Notes: generated from the sequence alone by a model not told the origin. DNA of 36,999 nt from CALXXL01 sp034926605 (GCA_034926605.1 JAYFQV010000017.1:1-36999), one strand, 5' to 3'. Positions 18,539 to 27,397 are shown, counted from the first letter of the stretch. Program-made: numbers and translations.

Positions 18539-18922
18539 CACCTGCGAAACCGCACAGCAGAGTCCTCGGGCGGTGGCTTCGCGCATGAGGTCGATATGGG
18601 CGGCCAGCTTCGGGGCCTGTGCCACGATGGTGATGTCGGCATTGACGATTCTGTACCCGTCGTCGCCCATTACCTGCGCCACTTTTTCAAGCAGTTTCAT
18701 GCTGGAGATGTCTTTGAAGGAATCGTCGGTATCCGGGAAGAGTTTGCCGATGTCGCCTCGGGCGAGGGCGCCGAGAATCGCGTCCATCAGCGCGTGCAGC
18801 GCCACGTCCGCGTCGCTGTGGCCGAGCAGCCCCAGCGCGTAAGGGATTTCCACCCCTCCCAGGATCAGTTTGCGGTTTGCCACCAGCCGGTGGACGTCAT
18901 ACCCTTGGCCTATCCTGAACAT
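18437..18922 (-). CDS. ispF: 2-C-methyl-D-erythritol 2,4-cyclodiphosphate synthase IspF
   Basis: IspF makes MEcPP in the non-mevalonate isoprenoid pathway and acts as a trimer with zinc at each site. The 161-residue length is normal. Zinc ligands Asp9 and His11 (GYDVHRL) and His43 (DVALHAL) are present, as are the HSDADV motif and the C-terminal ATTTEKLGFTGRGDGIAAEA block. A good AAGGAGG site precedes the ATG. Its stop codon lies 102 bp inside the convergent glycosyltransferase gene. Since the overlapped part is the conserved IspF C-terminus, ispF is the older frame there. Confidence 0.95.
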   Translation of the reverse strand: MFRIGQGYDVHRLVANRKLILGGVEIPYALGLLGHSDADVALHALMDAILGALARGDIGKLFPDTDDSFKDISSMKLLEKVAQVMGDDGYRIVNADITIVAQAPKLAAHIDLMREATARGLCCAVSQVSVKATTTEKLGFTGRGDGIAAEAVVLLEKVDQP

Positions 18923-18936
18923 TTCTCGATTCCTCC

Positions 18937-18965
18937 TTGCAAAAAACCGTTTATGCCATTAAATT
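18937..18965 (+). promoter_or_regulatory. Predicted promoter of dut
   Basis: TTGCAA (18937-18942), a 17-bp spacer and TAAATT (18960-18965) lie 33 bp before the dut ATG. The -35 shares TTGC with other predicted promoters in the window. The -10 is only a moderate match. Confidence 0.35.
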
Positions 18966-18998
18966 AACCCTCAAACCGTAAAAATTCAAGGAGACCGC

Positions 18999-19442
18999 AT
19001 GAAAATCAGGATCGCAATGATGGATGGCTGCGCCGATCTGAAGCCGGCCAAGGCTCACTCCGACGACGCGGCGTTCGACCTGCGTTCGCGCGCCGATATG
19101 GAGCTGCCGGTCGGCCGCAGCGTGCTTGTGCCGACCGGGTTGTTCATTGAACTGCCCTGCGGGTATGAGGCGCAGGTGCGTCCGCGTTCCGGGCTGGCGT
19201 TGAAGCATAATCTGATGCTCACCAATTCACCCGGCACCATTGATGCCGGTTATCGCGGCGAGGTTGGAATCATCATGCTGAACATGGGCGGCGTGCCGTT
19301 TCCGGTGAGGCGCGGCGACCGCATCGCCCAGATGGTGATAGCCAAGCTGCCGGAGGTGGAGCTTGAACTGGCGGGAACGCTCAGCGAGTCGGAGCGCGGC
19401 GAAGGCGGTTTCGGTTCCACCGGGGTCAGTTCCGGTCATTGA
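18999..19442 (+). CDS. dut: Deoxyuridine 5'-triphosphate nucleotidohydrolase (dUTPase)
   Basis: This enzyme hydrolyses dUTP to dUMP and pyrophosphate, keeping uracil out of DNA and supplying dUMP. All five trimeric dUTPase motifs are present in 147 residues: DDAAFDLR (22-29), PRSGLALKH (62-70), GTIDAGYRGE (79-88, with catalytic-site Asp82), RGDRIAQMVI (105-114) and RGEGGFGSTG (133-142). AAGGAGA sits just before the ATG. The 3' end overlaps the convergent secreted-protein gene by 17 bp, so the last residues of each reading frame are antisense to the other. Confidence 0.95.
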   Translation: MKIRIAMMDGCADLKPAKAHSDDAAFDLRSRADMELPVGRSVLVPTGLFIELPCGYEAQVRPRSGLALKHNLMLTNSPGTIDAGYRGEVGIIMLNMGGVPFPVRRGDRIAQMVIAKLPEVELELAGTLSESERGEGGFGSTGVSSGH

Positions 19443-20412
19443 TGCTCTGTCTGTCCAAGTGGAAAGTATGGGCGGCCGGGTCCAGGCGGAAAAAGAATTC
19501 GCCGGATTCGCCGCCTGACTCCATACAGGCGCGGACGAACGCCTTGCCCTTTTCCGGTTCTTCCACGTTGGCCGAGTATTTAATTCCCTGAAAAACGCCG
19601 GAGAAAAATGCCTTGAATCGATGGCCGGCCGAGTCGAATTCCACTTGGCACACGGTTTTTTCAACATCGAAGAAGACAATCCTCAAGACGCCGGAGGCCG
19701 GTACGAAATCGATCACGAAACTGCGGCCGGGCAGTCCGGCTACCTCGGCGGCGTAATATCTGGTTTCAGACAGTTTACATATCCTGAAAGTTCCCGCGTT
19801 CATCATTTGCGGAAGCCGGTCGGGAATTGTGAAATCATCGAACAGCGGGCCGGTTCCGGCCAATGGCTCACCGTTTTCCGGAGACAGCTTGCGTTCGTCG
19901 GCGCGGTAGGTGGTGTTTTCAATAAACGCCGCCGCTTCCGCCGCCGGAGTCTCGCGCAGCCCCTCCTGCTGCAAATAGGCGGTACGGGGAGTAAATTCGT
20001 AGATGTATTCCCAGGTTCGCCGCATTGCGGAACCGTCGTCGGCGGCGAAATTCTCGAATCCGCCGCTGCGCAGGGTGAAAATACCGTTGAAATTGAGGTA
20101 CAGTCCGTAACTGGAGCCGCCGTTGTCGTCGCTGCCGAGCGTCTGCCGGAAGCGGAATCCGGAAGCGGACGGCACCGTAAGCTGAAAAGTCTGCCCGGAT
20201 TCGGGGGCGGCAAAGATATTCAGCGCCAGTTCGCGGCTGGAGGCGCGGGCCTCAACCACCGCCAGCGGCTTAGCTCCGCAGCCGATGCTTAGGGCGCGGT
20301 TCGAAACCCGCAGCTCAAGGTCGGCGGCGGAACCGTCGGGTGCGGGCCCGGCTTCCAGAAGCAGCGCCCACCCGGCGGTGAAGACGGCAAGAAGCCGAAC
20401 CGTTGTCTTCAT
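19426..20412 (-). CDS. Secreted protein of unknown family, coupled to the hybrid histidine kinase
   Basis: I do not recognise this 328-residue protein. It has a basic N-terminus (MKTTVR), a hydrophobic stretch (LLAVFTAGWALLLEAG) and a likely signal-peptidase I site near residues 22-25, so it should be periplasmic or exported. There is no lipobox Cys. The rest is beta-rich with no further membrane segment and no motif I can name. The start overlaps the histidine kinase stop by ATGA, which ties its translation to that of the kinase. It could be a ligand-binding partner or an output protein of the signalling operon, but that is inference from position alone. Confidence 0.75.
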   Translation of the reverse strand: MKTTVRLLAVFTAGWALLLEAGPAPDGSAADLELRVSNRALSIGCGAKPLAVVEARASSRELALNIFAAPESGQTFQLTVPSASGFRFRQTLGSDDNGGSSYGLYLNFNGIFTLRSGGFENFAADDGSAMRRTWEYIYEFTPRTAYLQQEGLRETPAAEAAAFIENTTYRADERKLSPENGEPLAGTGPLFDDFTIPDRLPQMMNAGTFRICKLSETRYYAAEVAGLPGRSFVIDFVPASGVLRIVFFDVEKTVCQVEFDSAGHRFKAFFSGVFQGIKYSANVEEPEKGKAFVRACMESGGESGEFFFRLDPAAHTFHLDRQSINDRN

Positions 20413-22826
20413 TCTGTATGCTCCAGGTCAAGCACGCGACTTATGGTAGATTTGAGCTTTTTCACCGTGACCGGCTTCAGCAGCACGTCGTCGAACTTGC
20501 AGCTTGCGGCCATCTGGGTGTCGGCGGTGATCGCCACCACCGGGATGCCGGATGTGGCCGGGTTGGATTTGATCAACGTAGCGAGTTCGTCGCCCATCAT
20601 CTCCGGCATCCACACGTCGGCAAACACGATTTCCGGAGTGAAAGTTTTTACAATCGCCAGCGCTTCGCGTCCGGAACCGCAGGCCACAACCTCTTTAACT
20701 TTCAGATGCCTGAGCATGGCTTCAAGCACTTTGAGATTCATCGGGACGTCATCGACGATCAGCGCCTTCGACAGTTGCGGCAGCCGGTTGGCTTCGCTCT
20801 GCGGCGGGATGACGGTCATGGCGTCGCCGGCGACCTGCACGTTCGGCACTTCCACCGAGAAAACGGTGCCTTTTCCCGGCTTGCTGTCCACTTCGATGGT
20901 GCCGCCCATGCGTTCCACCATTCGCTTGGATATAGGCAGCCCAAGCCCGGTTCCCTGATAGGCGCGGTTGCCGGGGATGTGGTGCAGGCTTTGAGCGAAC
21001 GGTTCGAAGATGCGCATAAGTTCATTCGAAGGAATGCCGGACCCGGTATCGGTTATCGACAATTTCAGGGTGCCGCGCCCCGGTTCGCCGGGCACGAAAC
21101 GCAAATTCAGCACAACTTTGCCGTTCATGGTGAATTTAACCGCGTTGCCGATCAGGTTGAAAGCCACCTGCCGCAAGCGGAGATCGTCCAGCATCAGGTC
21201 CGGCAGATCGTCCGGCGCGTCGAAAATGAGTTCGGAACCGTTCTTGGTGCAGGCGGGTTTGAAGCTGCGCAGCACGCTGGCGAACAGTTCGTGCATGTTT
21301 ACCGGAGCAGGCACCAGCTGCATCTGTTCGGCTTCCAGCTTCGAAAGGTCGAGAATGTCGTTTATCAGATTGAGCAGCGTGTTGCCGGCGTAGTTGATGG
21401 CCGCGAGATCCTGATGACGCTCGGCCGGAGTAAGTTCGTCGTTCTGAAGGAGTTCGGAGAAGCCGATCACCGCGTTGAGCGGTGTGCGCAGTTCATGCGA
21501 AACACTGGCCAGGAAGTAGCTTTTTGCCTTGTTGGCGGCTTCGGCTCGCTCAAGCGCCACCTCCAGTTTCTTGCGCATGGCGATAATATCGGTCAGGTCT
21601 ATGCTCATTCCAAGCAGCAGCGAACGCGGTTCCCGGGCGATGCAGAGCTTCAGGATGTGGAAGCTGTAGTCGCGGTCGTTAAGGGTGAAACTGCGGTCGT
21701 TGCTTATGACCCTGCCGGGCGAGGCTATGGCCTCGGCGTCGTCGGTGGACGCCATTTCGGACAGTTTCTGCGAGAGATGCGGCGGGAATGGAGGACACAG
21801 TGTGTCTTCGCTCGCCACTCCCATCTGGTCCGAGAACATCCGGTTGGTCAGGATAAGTTCTCCGGTGGCCACGTCCTTCACCCAGAACGAGCACGGCGCA
21901 TTGTCGAAGAACATCTGCATGATGGCGCTGATTTCGCGCAGTTTTTCCTCCGACTCCGCCAGTTGGCGTTTGGCCAGCTCCTCCTTGGTGATGTCCACGC
22001 TGATGCCCAGCAGAACCCGCTTGCCGCTGAGTTCGATAACCTTTTTCAGCGAATGACAGTAGTAGGGGGCGCCGGAATGGGTGGCGTAGACTTCCCGCAG
22101 ATCGCACAGCTTGCCGTTGGCCGCTATGACGTTCATGTCGTTGGTGCGTATCTGTTCGGCGTCGTCGCGCGCCAGAAGTTCGAAGTCGTTTCTCCCCAAG
22201 GTGTTTTCCACGAGGTTGCCGGTGTGTTGGGCGAACACCCGGTTGCAGGTGAGATAGCGCAGGTCGTTGTCGATGTCCTTGGTGAATATGGGAAACGGGA
22301 TCGCGTCCATGATCGACTGCAGCATTACCAGAGAATCATGGTAACGCTGCTCGTTCTTGCGGGCGGATGTGATCTCGTGCACGGTTCCCACGAAGCGGCC
22401 GCGCGCACCGCCGAAGGAGATGATCGGCATCGCCCTAAGCGAGAAATAGCGGCGGCCTTCGGGCGCCTCCACCCGGTAGGTCATGGAGAGATATTGGATG
22501 CTGCCGTCGAAAAGCTGCTGAAACTTGTATTTGTAATCCGGCACGTCCTCCGGCACGATCCAATCTTCGGGCGGAGCCGGGACGCCGTTTTCGAACTTCC
22601 AGAAACGGGCGTTCCGCGGCAGCAGGAGGTAGTTGCCGGTGTCGTCCATGACAAAATAATCCAGCTCCGAGATGCCCAGCAGCGCACTCATGTTTGAGTT
22701 TTGCGACCGCAGCCGGTGAATCTCGCGCCAGAACATCAGATGGCGCACGATCAGAACCGCCGCAAATGCCGACGCCGCGGCGGCGACCACCGCTATCGGA
22801 TCGGCGAAAAAACCGAACAGTTCCAT
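20409..22826 (-). CDS. Hybrid sensor histidine kinase with three PAS domains and a receiver
   Basis: This 805-residue membrane-anchored hybrid kinase has one hydrophobic segment (about 10-32) and almost no periplasmic part. Three PAS-like domains follow (about 50-160, 165-290, 300-420). Next come a HisKA dimerisation domain with phosphoacceptor His444 (SHELRTPLN) and an ATPase domain with the N box (NLIGNAVKFT), DTGSGI and GTGLGL. A C-terminal receiver starts ALIVDDVP, with phosphoacceptor Asp737 (FADVWMP) and the conserved Lys in LLKPV. All catalytic residues look intact. No HPt protein or DNA-binding regulator is encoded nearby, so the output is not evident. The gene begins 3 bp after the pseudokinase gene and overlaps the secreted-protein gene by ATGA. 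Confidence 0.92.
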   Translation of the reverse strand: MELFGFFADPIAVVAAAASAFAAVLIVRHLMFWREIHRLRSQNSNMSALLGISELDYFVMDDTGNYLLLPRNARFWKFENGVPAPPEDWIVPEDVPDYKYKFQQLFDGSIQYLSMTYRVEAPEGRRYFSLRAMPIISFGGARGRFVGTVHEITSARKNEQRYHDSLVMLQSIMDAIPFPIFTKDIDNDLRYLTCNRVFAQHTGNLVENTLGRNDFELLARDDAEQIRTNDMNVIAANGKLCDLREVYATHSGAPYYCHSLKKVIELSGKRVLLGISVDITKEELAKRQLAESEEKLREISAIMQMFFDNAPCSFWVKDVATGELILTNRMFSDQMGVASEDTLCPPFPPHLSQKLSEMASTDDAEAIASPGRVISNDRSFTLNDRDYSFHILKLCIAREPRSLLLGMSIDLTDIIAMRKKLEVALERAEAANKAKSYFLASVSHELRTPLNAVIGFSELLQNDELTPAERHQDLAAINYAGNTLLNLINDILDLSKLEAEQMQLVPAPVNMHELFASVLRSFKPACTKNGSELIFDAPDDLPDLMLDDLRLRQVAFNLIGNAVKFTMNGKVVLNLRFVPGEPGRGTLKLSITDTGSGIPSNELMRIFEPFAQSLHHIPGNRAYQGTGLGLPISKRMVERMGGTIEVDSKPGKGTVFSVEVPNVQVAGDAMTVIPPQSEANRLPQLSKALIVDDVPMNLKVLEAMLRHLKVKEVVACGSGREALAIVKTFTPEIVFADVWMPEMMGDELATLIKSNPATSGIPVVAITADTQMAASCKFDDVLLKPVTVKKLKSTISRVLDLEHTE

Positions 22827-22829
22827 TCC

Positions 22830-24884
22830 CTAGTCCTCCTCTCCAGCCTCCGTATGACTCATTGCCGCCTGATAGTCGATCTTTTCGATATACAGCCAGT
22901 TGGGCGATTCCAACCGGTAGAAGCAATAGATTACGCCGGGCTTGTTGCCCTGCGGGAACATGATTTTCCAGCCTCGTCCGCGCCGCTGCATGCCGGACAG
23001 CAGGTCCATGTCCGGGAATTGCCCCATCGGCTCGATGGTCTGCGAGGTGTCGGCCACCACGGTACCCTTGGCGGTCACGAGCATCTTGGCGATGACCTCC
23101 GTTCCGGTGTTGCCGCGGAACATGAGCGGAGCGAACATGGCGTCGATGTCCATTTCAGCGGCGGCGAATCCGAGCAGCGCGTTGGCGTCGTCCCGAAGCG
23201 CCAGCGTACCGACCACCGACGAGGCGCCGGTCAACCTTGAGCGGCTGGGCGGCTGCCACAGGATGTCGTCGCGATAGTCGTTGAGGCTGTTTTTGTACCA
23301 GGGGCAGTTGCGGGGATCGAAGTTTTCAGGAAGCCCCCGGAAGTATGGATATGCAACATAAAGCCCGTTCTGGAGCGCCAGTTTCAAATATGACAACGCC
23401 GGCTTGCCGCCGGAGAGGATTTCCTCCTTCATGCGTTCCGGCGCATAGTGAGGAATGTTCCGGATACGAGTGCTGTTCCAGATCAGAGAGAGGAACCGGC
23501 GGCGCAACGGCGCCAGCTTGACAATCAAGTCCTGAAGATCGGCCAGTCCGCCCGGCGGCGACGCATATACGAAGCAGTCCAGCGAAATTTCGCGGTCGTA
23601 TGACTGGACGAACCCGTAACCGGCTGGCGGCTTGATGGAATCGACGGAGCAACCGGCATCGAGCAGGGAACGATCCGCCGGCGCCGCCGGTTCGGACAGC
23701 CGGCTTACCGCTTCGCGTTCGATCACCACCAGCGCCGCCTCTGCGTCCCGGAACTGGCGGTCCAGTTCGGTGCCGGTGGACATGCAATTACCGTAAATGC
23801 GGGACATGATATTGAATTCGCGGTGTCTGGCTTCGGTCTCGGTGGCGTTGCGGTACAGGTAGAGCGAAGCGGCTCCCAGCAGGGCCAGCGCCAGCGTGAC
23901 CGAGATTGCCAGCATCGCGCGTCGGCTGTGGTATATCCGCCGTTTCAGCCGGTCGAAAAATCCGTCCGGATTGGCGGAAACTTCGCAGTCGGACAAGAAG
24001 CGGCGCACGTCGTCGGCCATGGCATGGATCGACGGATAGGCGGTCTTCGGGTCGGTGGATATCGCCTTCAGCGCAATCGCCCGAAGGTCTTTGGACACCG
24101 GCAGATTGAAGGCATGCCGCGGAGACGTCTCGTTAGCCTCCGGCGGGCGCAGAAAGATCAGTTCGAACAAAATCTTTCCGGCCGCCAGCACGTCGCTGCT
24201 CCAGTCGGACGGACTTTTGCTCGCCGGTATTTCAAAGGCGGACCCCCAGCCCAGCACATAGATGTTGCGATGGTGGCCAAGAACTATGTTTTTTGTGGAT
24301 AGATGGTTGTGAGCCAGCTGCTTGTGGTGGACATAGCTGAGCGCGTCGCTGAGATGCAGGAAAATGTCAAGCCGGCGGTAGAACGAACGTACCTCGTTGA
24401 CCGCCAGCTGCGGCCGCGGCAGCAGCTTGTACAGGGAACGCAGTTTCTCAAGGTAGTCGCCCAGAGGTTTGCCGTCCACCAGCTTCATGGCAACATGGAC
24501 GCCGCCGTTTTCATCGGTGCGCATGTCATAGATCGGAATTATCGCCGGGTGGTCGAGCTGGGCGGTGATCAGCGCCTCCCTGAGCATGTAGCGTCTGGCG
24601 TCCTCGGGGTCCGGAGCGCTTTCGGAGACGGCGCGCAGCGCCACCGTGCGGTGGAAGCGTTTGTCGCGGGCACGGCGGATCACGTCGGAATCACCGCCGG
24701 AGATGATGTTCAGCGGCTCGTAACCGGTGCGCAGAGACGGTAAATCGACAAAGCCGGAGAGGTCGAAGTTAAGCGCCTCTCCGACCGTGCCCGACTCGCA
24801 GCTGCGGGCTATGGCGTCCACGTCCACCAATGTGCCCTGCAGATAGCTGTTGAGAATCTTGCTTCGTGTGTCGTCGAAATTCAC
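22830..24884 (-). CDS. Transmembrane Ser/Thr pseudokinase with C-terminal Cache-like sensor domain
   Basis: This 684-residue protein has a kinase-like fold (about 55-300), a membrane helix (about 323-344) and an extracytoplasmic domain (about 345-660). The kinase region aligns with Hanks-type kinases, but the key residues are replaced. The glycine loop is degenerate (IISGGDSD). The beta3 lysine is Arg84 (VALR), and the HRDLKxxN loop reads HNHLSTKN, so Asp is His194 and Lys is Ser196. The metal-binding DFG/DWG reads GWG, with Gly212 in place of Asp. Glu103, Asn199 and Asp231 remain. It should therefore not transfer phosphate by the usual route. The outer domain has a Cache-like FDPRNCPWY motif (522-530) and a following strand pattern. 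The GTG start has only a weak ribosome site. Confidence 0.85.
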   Translation of the reverse strand: MNFDDTRSKILNSYLQGTLVDVDAIARSCESGTVGEALNFDLSGFVDLPSLRTGYEPLNIISGGDSDVIRRARDKRFHRTVALRAVSESAPDPEDARRYMLREALITAQLDHPAIIPIYDMRTDENGGVHVAMKLVDGKPLGDYLEKLRSLYKLLPRPQLAVNEVRSFYRRLDIFLHLSDALSYVHHKQLAHNHLSTKNIVLGHHRNIYVLGWGSAFEIPASKSPSDWSSDVLAAGKILFELIFLRPPEANETSPRHAFNLPVSKDLRAIALKAISTDPKTAYPSIHAMADDVRRFLSDCEVSANPDGFFDRLKRRIYHSRRAMLAISVTLALALLGAASLYLYRNATETEARHREFNIMSRIYGNCMSTGTELDRQFRDAEAALVVIEREAVSRLSEPAAPADRSLLDAGCSVDSIKPPAGYGFVQSYDREISLDCFVYASPPGGLADLQDLIVKLAPLRRRFLSLIWNSTRIRNIPHYAPERMKEEILSGGKPALSYLKLALQNGLYVAYPYFRGLPENFDPRNCPWYKNSLNDYRDDILWQPPSRSRLTGASSVVGTLALRDDANALLGFAAAEMDIDAMFAPLMFRGNTGTEVIAKMLVTAKGTVVADTSQTIEPMGQFPDMDLLSGMQRRGRGWKIMFPQGNKPGVIYCFYRLESPNWLYIEKIDYQAAMSHTEAGEED

Positions 24885-24930
24885 GATATAGCCTGACTGA
24901 TCTTTATTCGCCGTTCGGTCGAATTAGCAT

Positions 24931-24959
24931 AAGATAGTATCGACTTGCATTTTTTGCAA
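24931..24959 (-). promoter_or_regulatory. Predicted promoter of the pseudokinase-histidine kinase operon
   Basis: On the minus strand TTGCAA (24959-24954), a 17-bp spacer and TATCTT (24936-24931) lie about 47 bp before the pseudokinase start. The -35 sits inside a 17-base palindrome, CTTGCA-N5-TGCAAG (24944-24960), which could be an operator or a weak hairpin after the GH2 gene. The -10 matches the consensus at four of six bases. Confidence 0.35.
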
Positions 24960-24968
24960 GCCACCATC

Positions 24969-26717
24969 TTACTTTTTTTCGATTGCGGCGGTGCGAATTT
25001 GAGCTTCGCGCAGCGGTTCCACCGGGAATTTCGGCGTTCGGTCGAAATTATATACGCCGTTTTGCTCCTGGAACACGTCGGTGAGCTGGGTGTAGCAATA
25101 TCCGAACAGCTCCGGATTGTCCAGCTGAACCCCGCACAGACCGGCGAACCGGGCGTAGAATTCCTCGAGGTTCCGGGGCGCGTCGCCATATCCCCATGAC
25201 TCGCCGGTATTCTCCAGCATGGCGGGATTCCACTTTATTCCGCCGAATTCGCTGCAGAAGTAGGGCTGTCCGGCATAGGCCACCGAGTTGATGCATTCGG
25301 TGGAGTTCATAAAGAAGTTTTCCATCTCGGTCTTGAACTTTTCCACATCCTGGGTGTAGTCGTGGGAGTCGCAGACGTCGGCGTTATGGACACAGTGGCA
25401 GTAGCCGGAGACGTCGAGCACCGGGCGGGTGGGATCGGCCAATTTTGTGAAGTTGTACAGACCGGCGGTGACATCGACGAGCGCCTGATAGATGTCCTCC
25501 TTGCGGCGGCTGGTCTCGTTCAGCGGGCACCAGCCGATGATGGACGGATGGTTGAAGTCGCGCGCCAGCGCCTCGCTCCACTGGGCGAACATCGCGGCGA
25601 AAGGCTGGTTGAACTCCGGATTCGGCACCGTCATCGGGGCGAACTGCATGCCCCAGTCGCCGTATTCGCCCCACACCAGGTACCCGAGCCGGTCGGCGTG
25701 GTAGAGAAAGCGTTCTTCAAACACCTTCTGGTGGAGACGCGCGCCGTTGAAGCCGGCGGCCTTGGAGAGGAGGATGTCGTTTTCGAGCGCTTCATCCGAC
25801 GGGGCGGTCATCAGGCCGTCCTTGTAATATCCCTGATCCAGCACCAGGCGCTGGAACACCGGGCGGCCGTTGAGTAGCACTTTGCGGCCGTCGAAGGCGA
25901 TACCCCGCAACCCGGCGTATCCGTAGATGCGGTCGACAGTCTTGTCGCCGTCGAGCAGGGTCAGTTCCCAGTCGTAGAGGTGCGGGTCTTCCGGCGACCA
26001 CAGCCGCGGCGAGCGGATCTTGATCTCAAGCGCCGGAGTGAAGTCGCTGCCGACCGTGGTTTCGATGGTTTCGCCGGCCATTCTCAGCATGATTTTCATG
26101 CCTTGCCCGAGGCGGCGATTGCGCAGCGGCAACGCGAAATCGAATCCCGGCCGGTCGAGGCGCGGGGTGATGCGCGGACGTTCGAACGCGCATTTCGCCA
26201 CCGGTTCGGCCCACACGGTCTGCCAGATGCCGGTGGTGCGGGTATAGTTGCAGCAGAAGTTGTTATGCTGATAGAAGGTCTGTTTGCCGCAGGGCTTGAC
26301 CTCGTTGCGGAGGTCGCGGGCCCGTACGACCAGCGTGACTTCGTCGGCATCCGGCAGCACGCAGGAGAACGGGGTGAACCCGCCGCGATGGCGAGTCAGT
26401 TCCACTCCGTTGCCCCAGACGGTGGTCTCATAATCGACCGCCTGAAAATGAACCAGCACGTCGCGGCCCCGCCAGGCGGCCGGGCGGCGGAAGGTGCGGC
26501 GGTACCAGACCGCGTTCATGAAATCGGTGCAGCCGATGCCGGAAAGTTCGGATTCGGGGCAGAACGGCACCGTTATCCTGCCGGAAAGCGGCCGCTCGAG
26601 CAGCCCGCGTTCCCGGCCGCTGTCGCCGCCGTCGATTTCAAATTGCCATTCACCGTTGAGGCACATCCACTCTTCGCGCACCATCTGCGGGCGCGGATAC
26701 TCGTTGCGAGGCGTCAT
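24969..26717 (-). CDS. Glycoside hydrolase family 2 protein
   Basis: This 582-residue protein has a GH2 layout: an N-terminal jelly-roll sugar-binding domain (LNGEWQFEIDGG, then AVWYRRTF and GGFTPF), an immunoglobulin-like middle domain (RLWSPEDPHLYDWEL) and a TIM barrel. The acid/base Glu401 is in the family motif HPSIIGWCPLNET. The likely nucleophile is Glu490 in FCSEFGG. The enzyme should cleave beta-galactosides, beta-glucuronides or similar; the exact sugar cannot be set. No signal peptide is seen, so it probably acts in the cytoplasm on imported oligosaccharides. Its ATG overlaps the queC stop (ATGA), placing it at the end of the queuosine operon with no evident metabolic link. Confidence 0.88.
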   Translation of the reverse strand: MTPRNEYPRPQMVREEWMCLNGEWQFEIDGGDSGRERGLLERPLSGRITVPFCPESELSGIGCTDFMNAVWYRRTFRRPAAWRGRDVLVHFQAVDYETTVWGNGVELTRHRGGFTPFSCVLPDADEVTLVVRARDLRNEVKPCGKQTFYQHNNFCCNYTRTTGIWQTVWAEPVAKCAFERPRITPRLDRPGFDFALPLRNRRLGQGMKIMLRMAGETIETTVGSDFTPALEIKIRSPRLWSPEDPHLYDWELTLLDGDKTVDRIYGYAGLRGIAFDGRKVLLNGRPVFQRLVLDQGYYKDGLMTAPSDEALENDILLSKAAGFNGARLHQKVFEERFLYHADRLGYLVWGEYGDWGMQFAPMTVPNPEFNQPFAAMFAQWSEALARDFNHPSIIGWCPLNETSRRKEDIYQALVDVTAGLYNFTKLADPTRPVLDVSGYCHCVHNADVCDSHDYTQDVEKFKTEMENFFMNSTECINSVAYAGQPYFCSEFGGIKWNPAMLENTGESWGYGDAPRNLEEFYARFAGLCGVQLDNPELFGYCYTQLTDVFQEQNGVYNFDRTPKFPVEPLREAQIRTAAIEKK

Positions 26718-27397
26718 ATTTGTTCTCCGTATCTGGTTGGATCAGGTATTCCGGCGTCGGCGAATCCGGCCTGCCGCAGTTTGCAGCTGTCGCAGCGGCC
26801 GCAGGCAAGGCCTTCGGGTGTGGGGTTGTAGCAGCTGTGGGTCAGCGAATAGTCGACTCCCAGCCCGGTTCCCAGGCGTATGATTTCCGCCTTGGCAAGA
26901 TATTGCAGCGGTGCGTGGATTTCAAATTTCCATCCTTCGTCGCAGGCCTTGGTGCCGAGCCTCGCGGCTTCGGCGAAGGCGCGGATGAATTCCGGGCGGC
27001 AGTCCGGATAGCCGGAATAGTCCACCGAATTCACTCCGATGAAGAGGTCGCGCGCGTTTTCGGCCTCGGCGCAGGCGGCGGCGCAGGAGAGGAACATCAG
27101 ATTGCGTGCCGGAACATAGGTGACCGGGATGTCGCTGCCGTGGGTGCCGAAATCGGGAACCGCGAGATCGTTGCTGGTCAGGGCGGAGCCGCCCCACAGC
27201 CGGAGATCGAGCTTGAGCACATGGTGGCGTACCGCGCCGAGGGACTCCGCCACCCGTCGCGCGGCCTCCAGTTCGCAATGGTGGCGCTGGCCGTAATCGA
27301 AACTGAGCGCGACGCACTCGAAACCCTCGCGTACGGCAACCGCCAGGCAGGTGGCGGAATCCAGTCCGCCGGAGAGCAGTATCACCGCTTTCTTCAT
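26714..27397 (-). CDS. queC: 7-cyano-7-deazaguanine synthase QueC
   Basis: QueC converts 7-carboxy-7-deazaguanine to preQ0 with ATP and ammonia, in the pathway to queuosine in tRNA. The 227-residue protein has the PP-loop motif SGGLDS (9-14), the FDYGQRH segment, the VPARN motif and the C-terminal zinc cluster (SCYNPT then CGRCDSC). It is joined by ATGA overlaps to the Nif11-like gene upstream and to the GH2 gene downstream. With queD and queE in the same operon, preQ0 synthesis from the GTP-derived pterin precursor is covered from the second step. QueF and Tgt are not in the window. Confidence 0.95.
   Translation of the reverse strand: MKKAVILLSGGLDSATCLAVAVREGFECVALSFDYGQRHHCELEAARRVAESLGAVRHHVLKLDLRLWGGSALTSNDLAVPDFGTHGSDIPVTYVPARNLMFLSCAAACAEAENARDLFIGVNSVDYSGYPDCRPEFIRAFAEAARLGTKACDEGWKFEIHAPLQYLAKAEIIRLGTGLGVDYSLTHSCYNPTPEGLACGRCDSCKLRQAGFADAGIPDPTRYGEQI

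Noticed and set aside
20403..22697. 764-codon plus-strand open frame opposite the histidine kinase
   Set aside because: It is His/Arg/Gln-rich shadow translation of a GC-rich gene, with no motif or ribosome site. The minus frame has all histidine kinase motifs.
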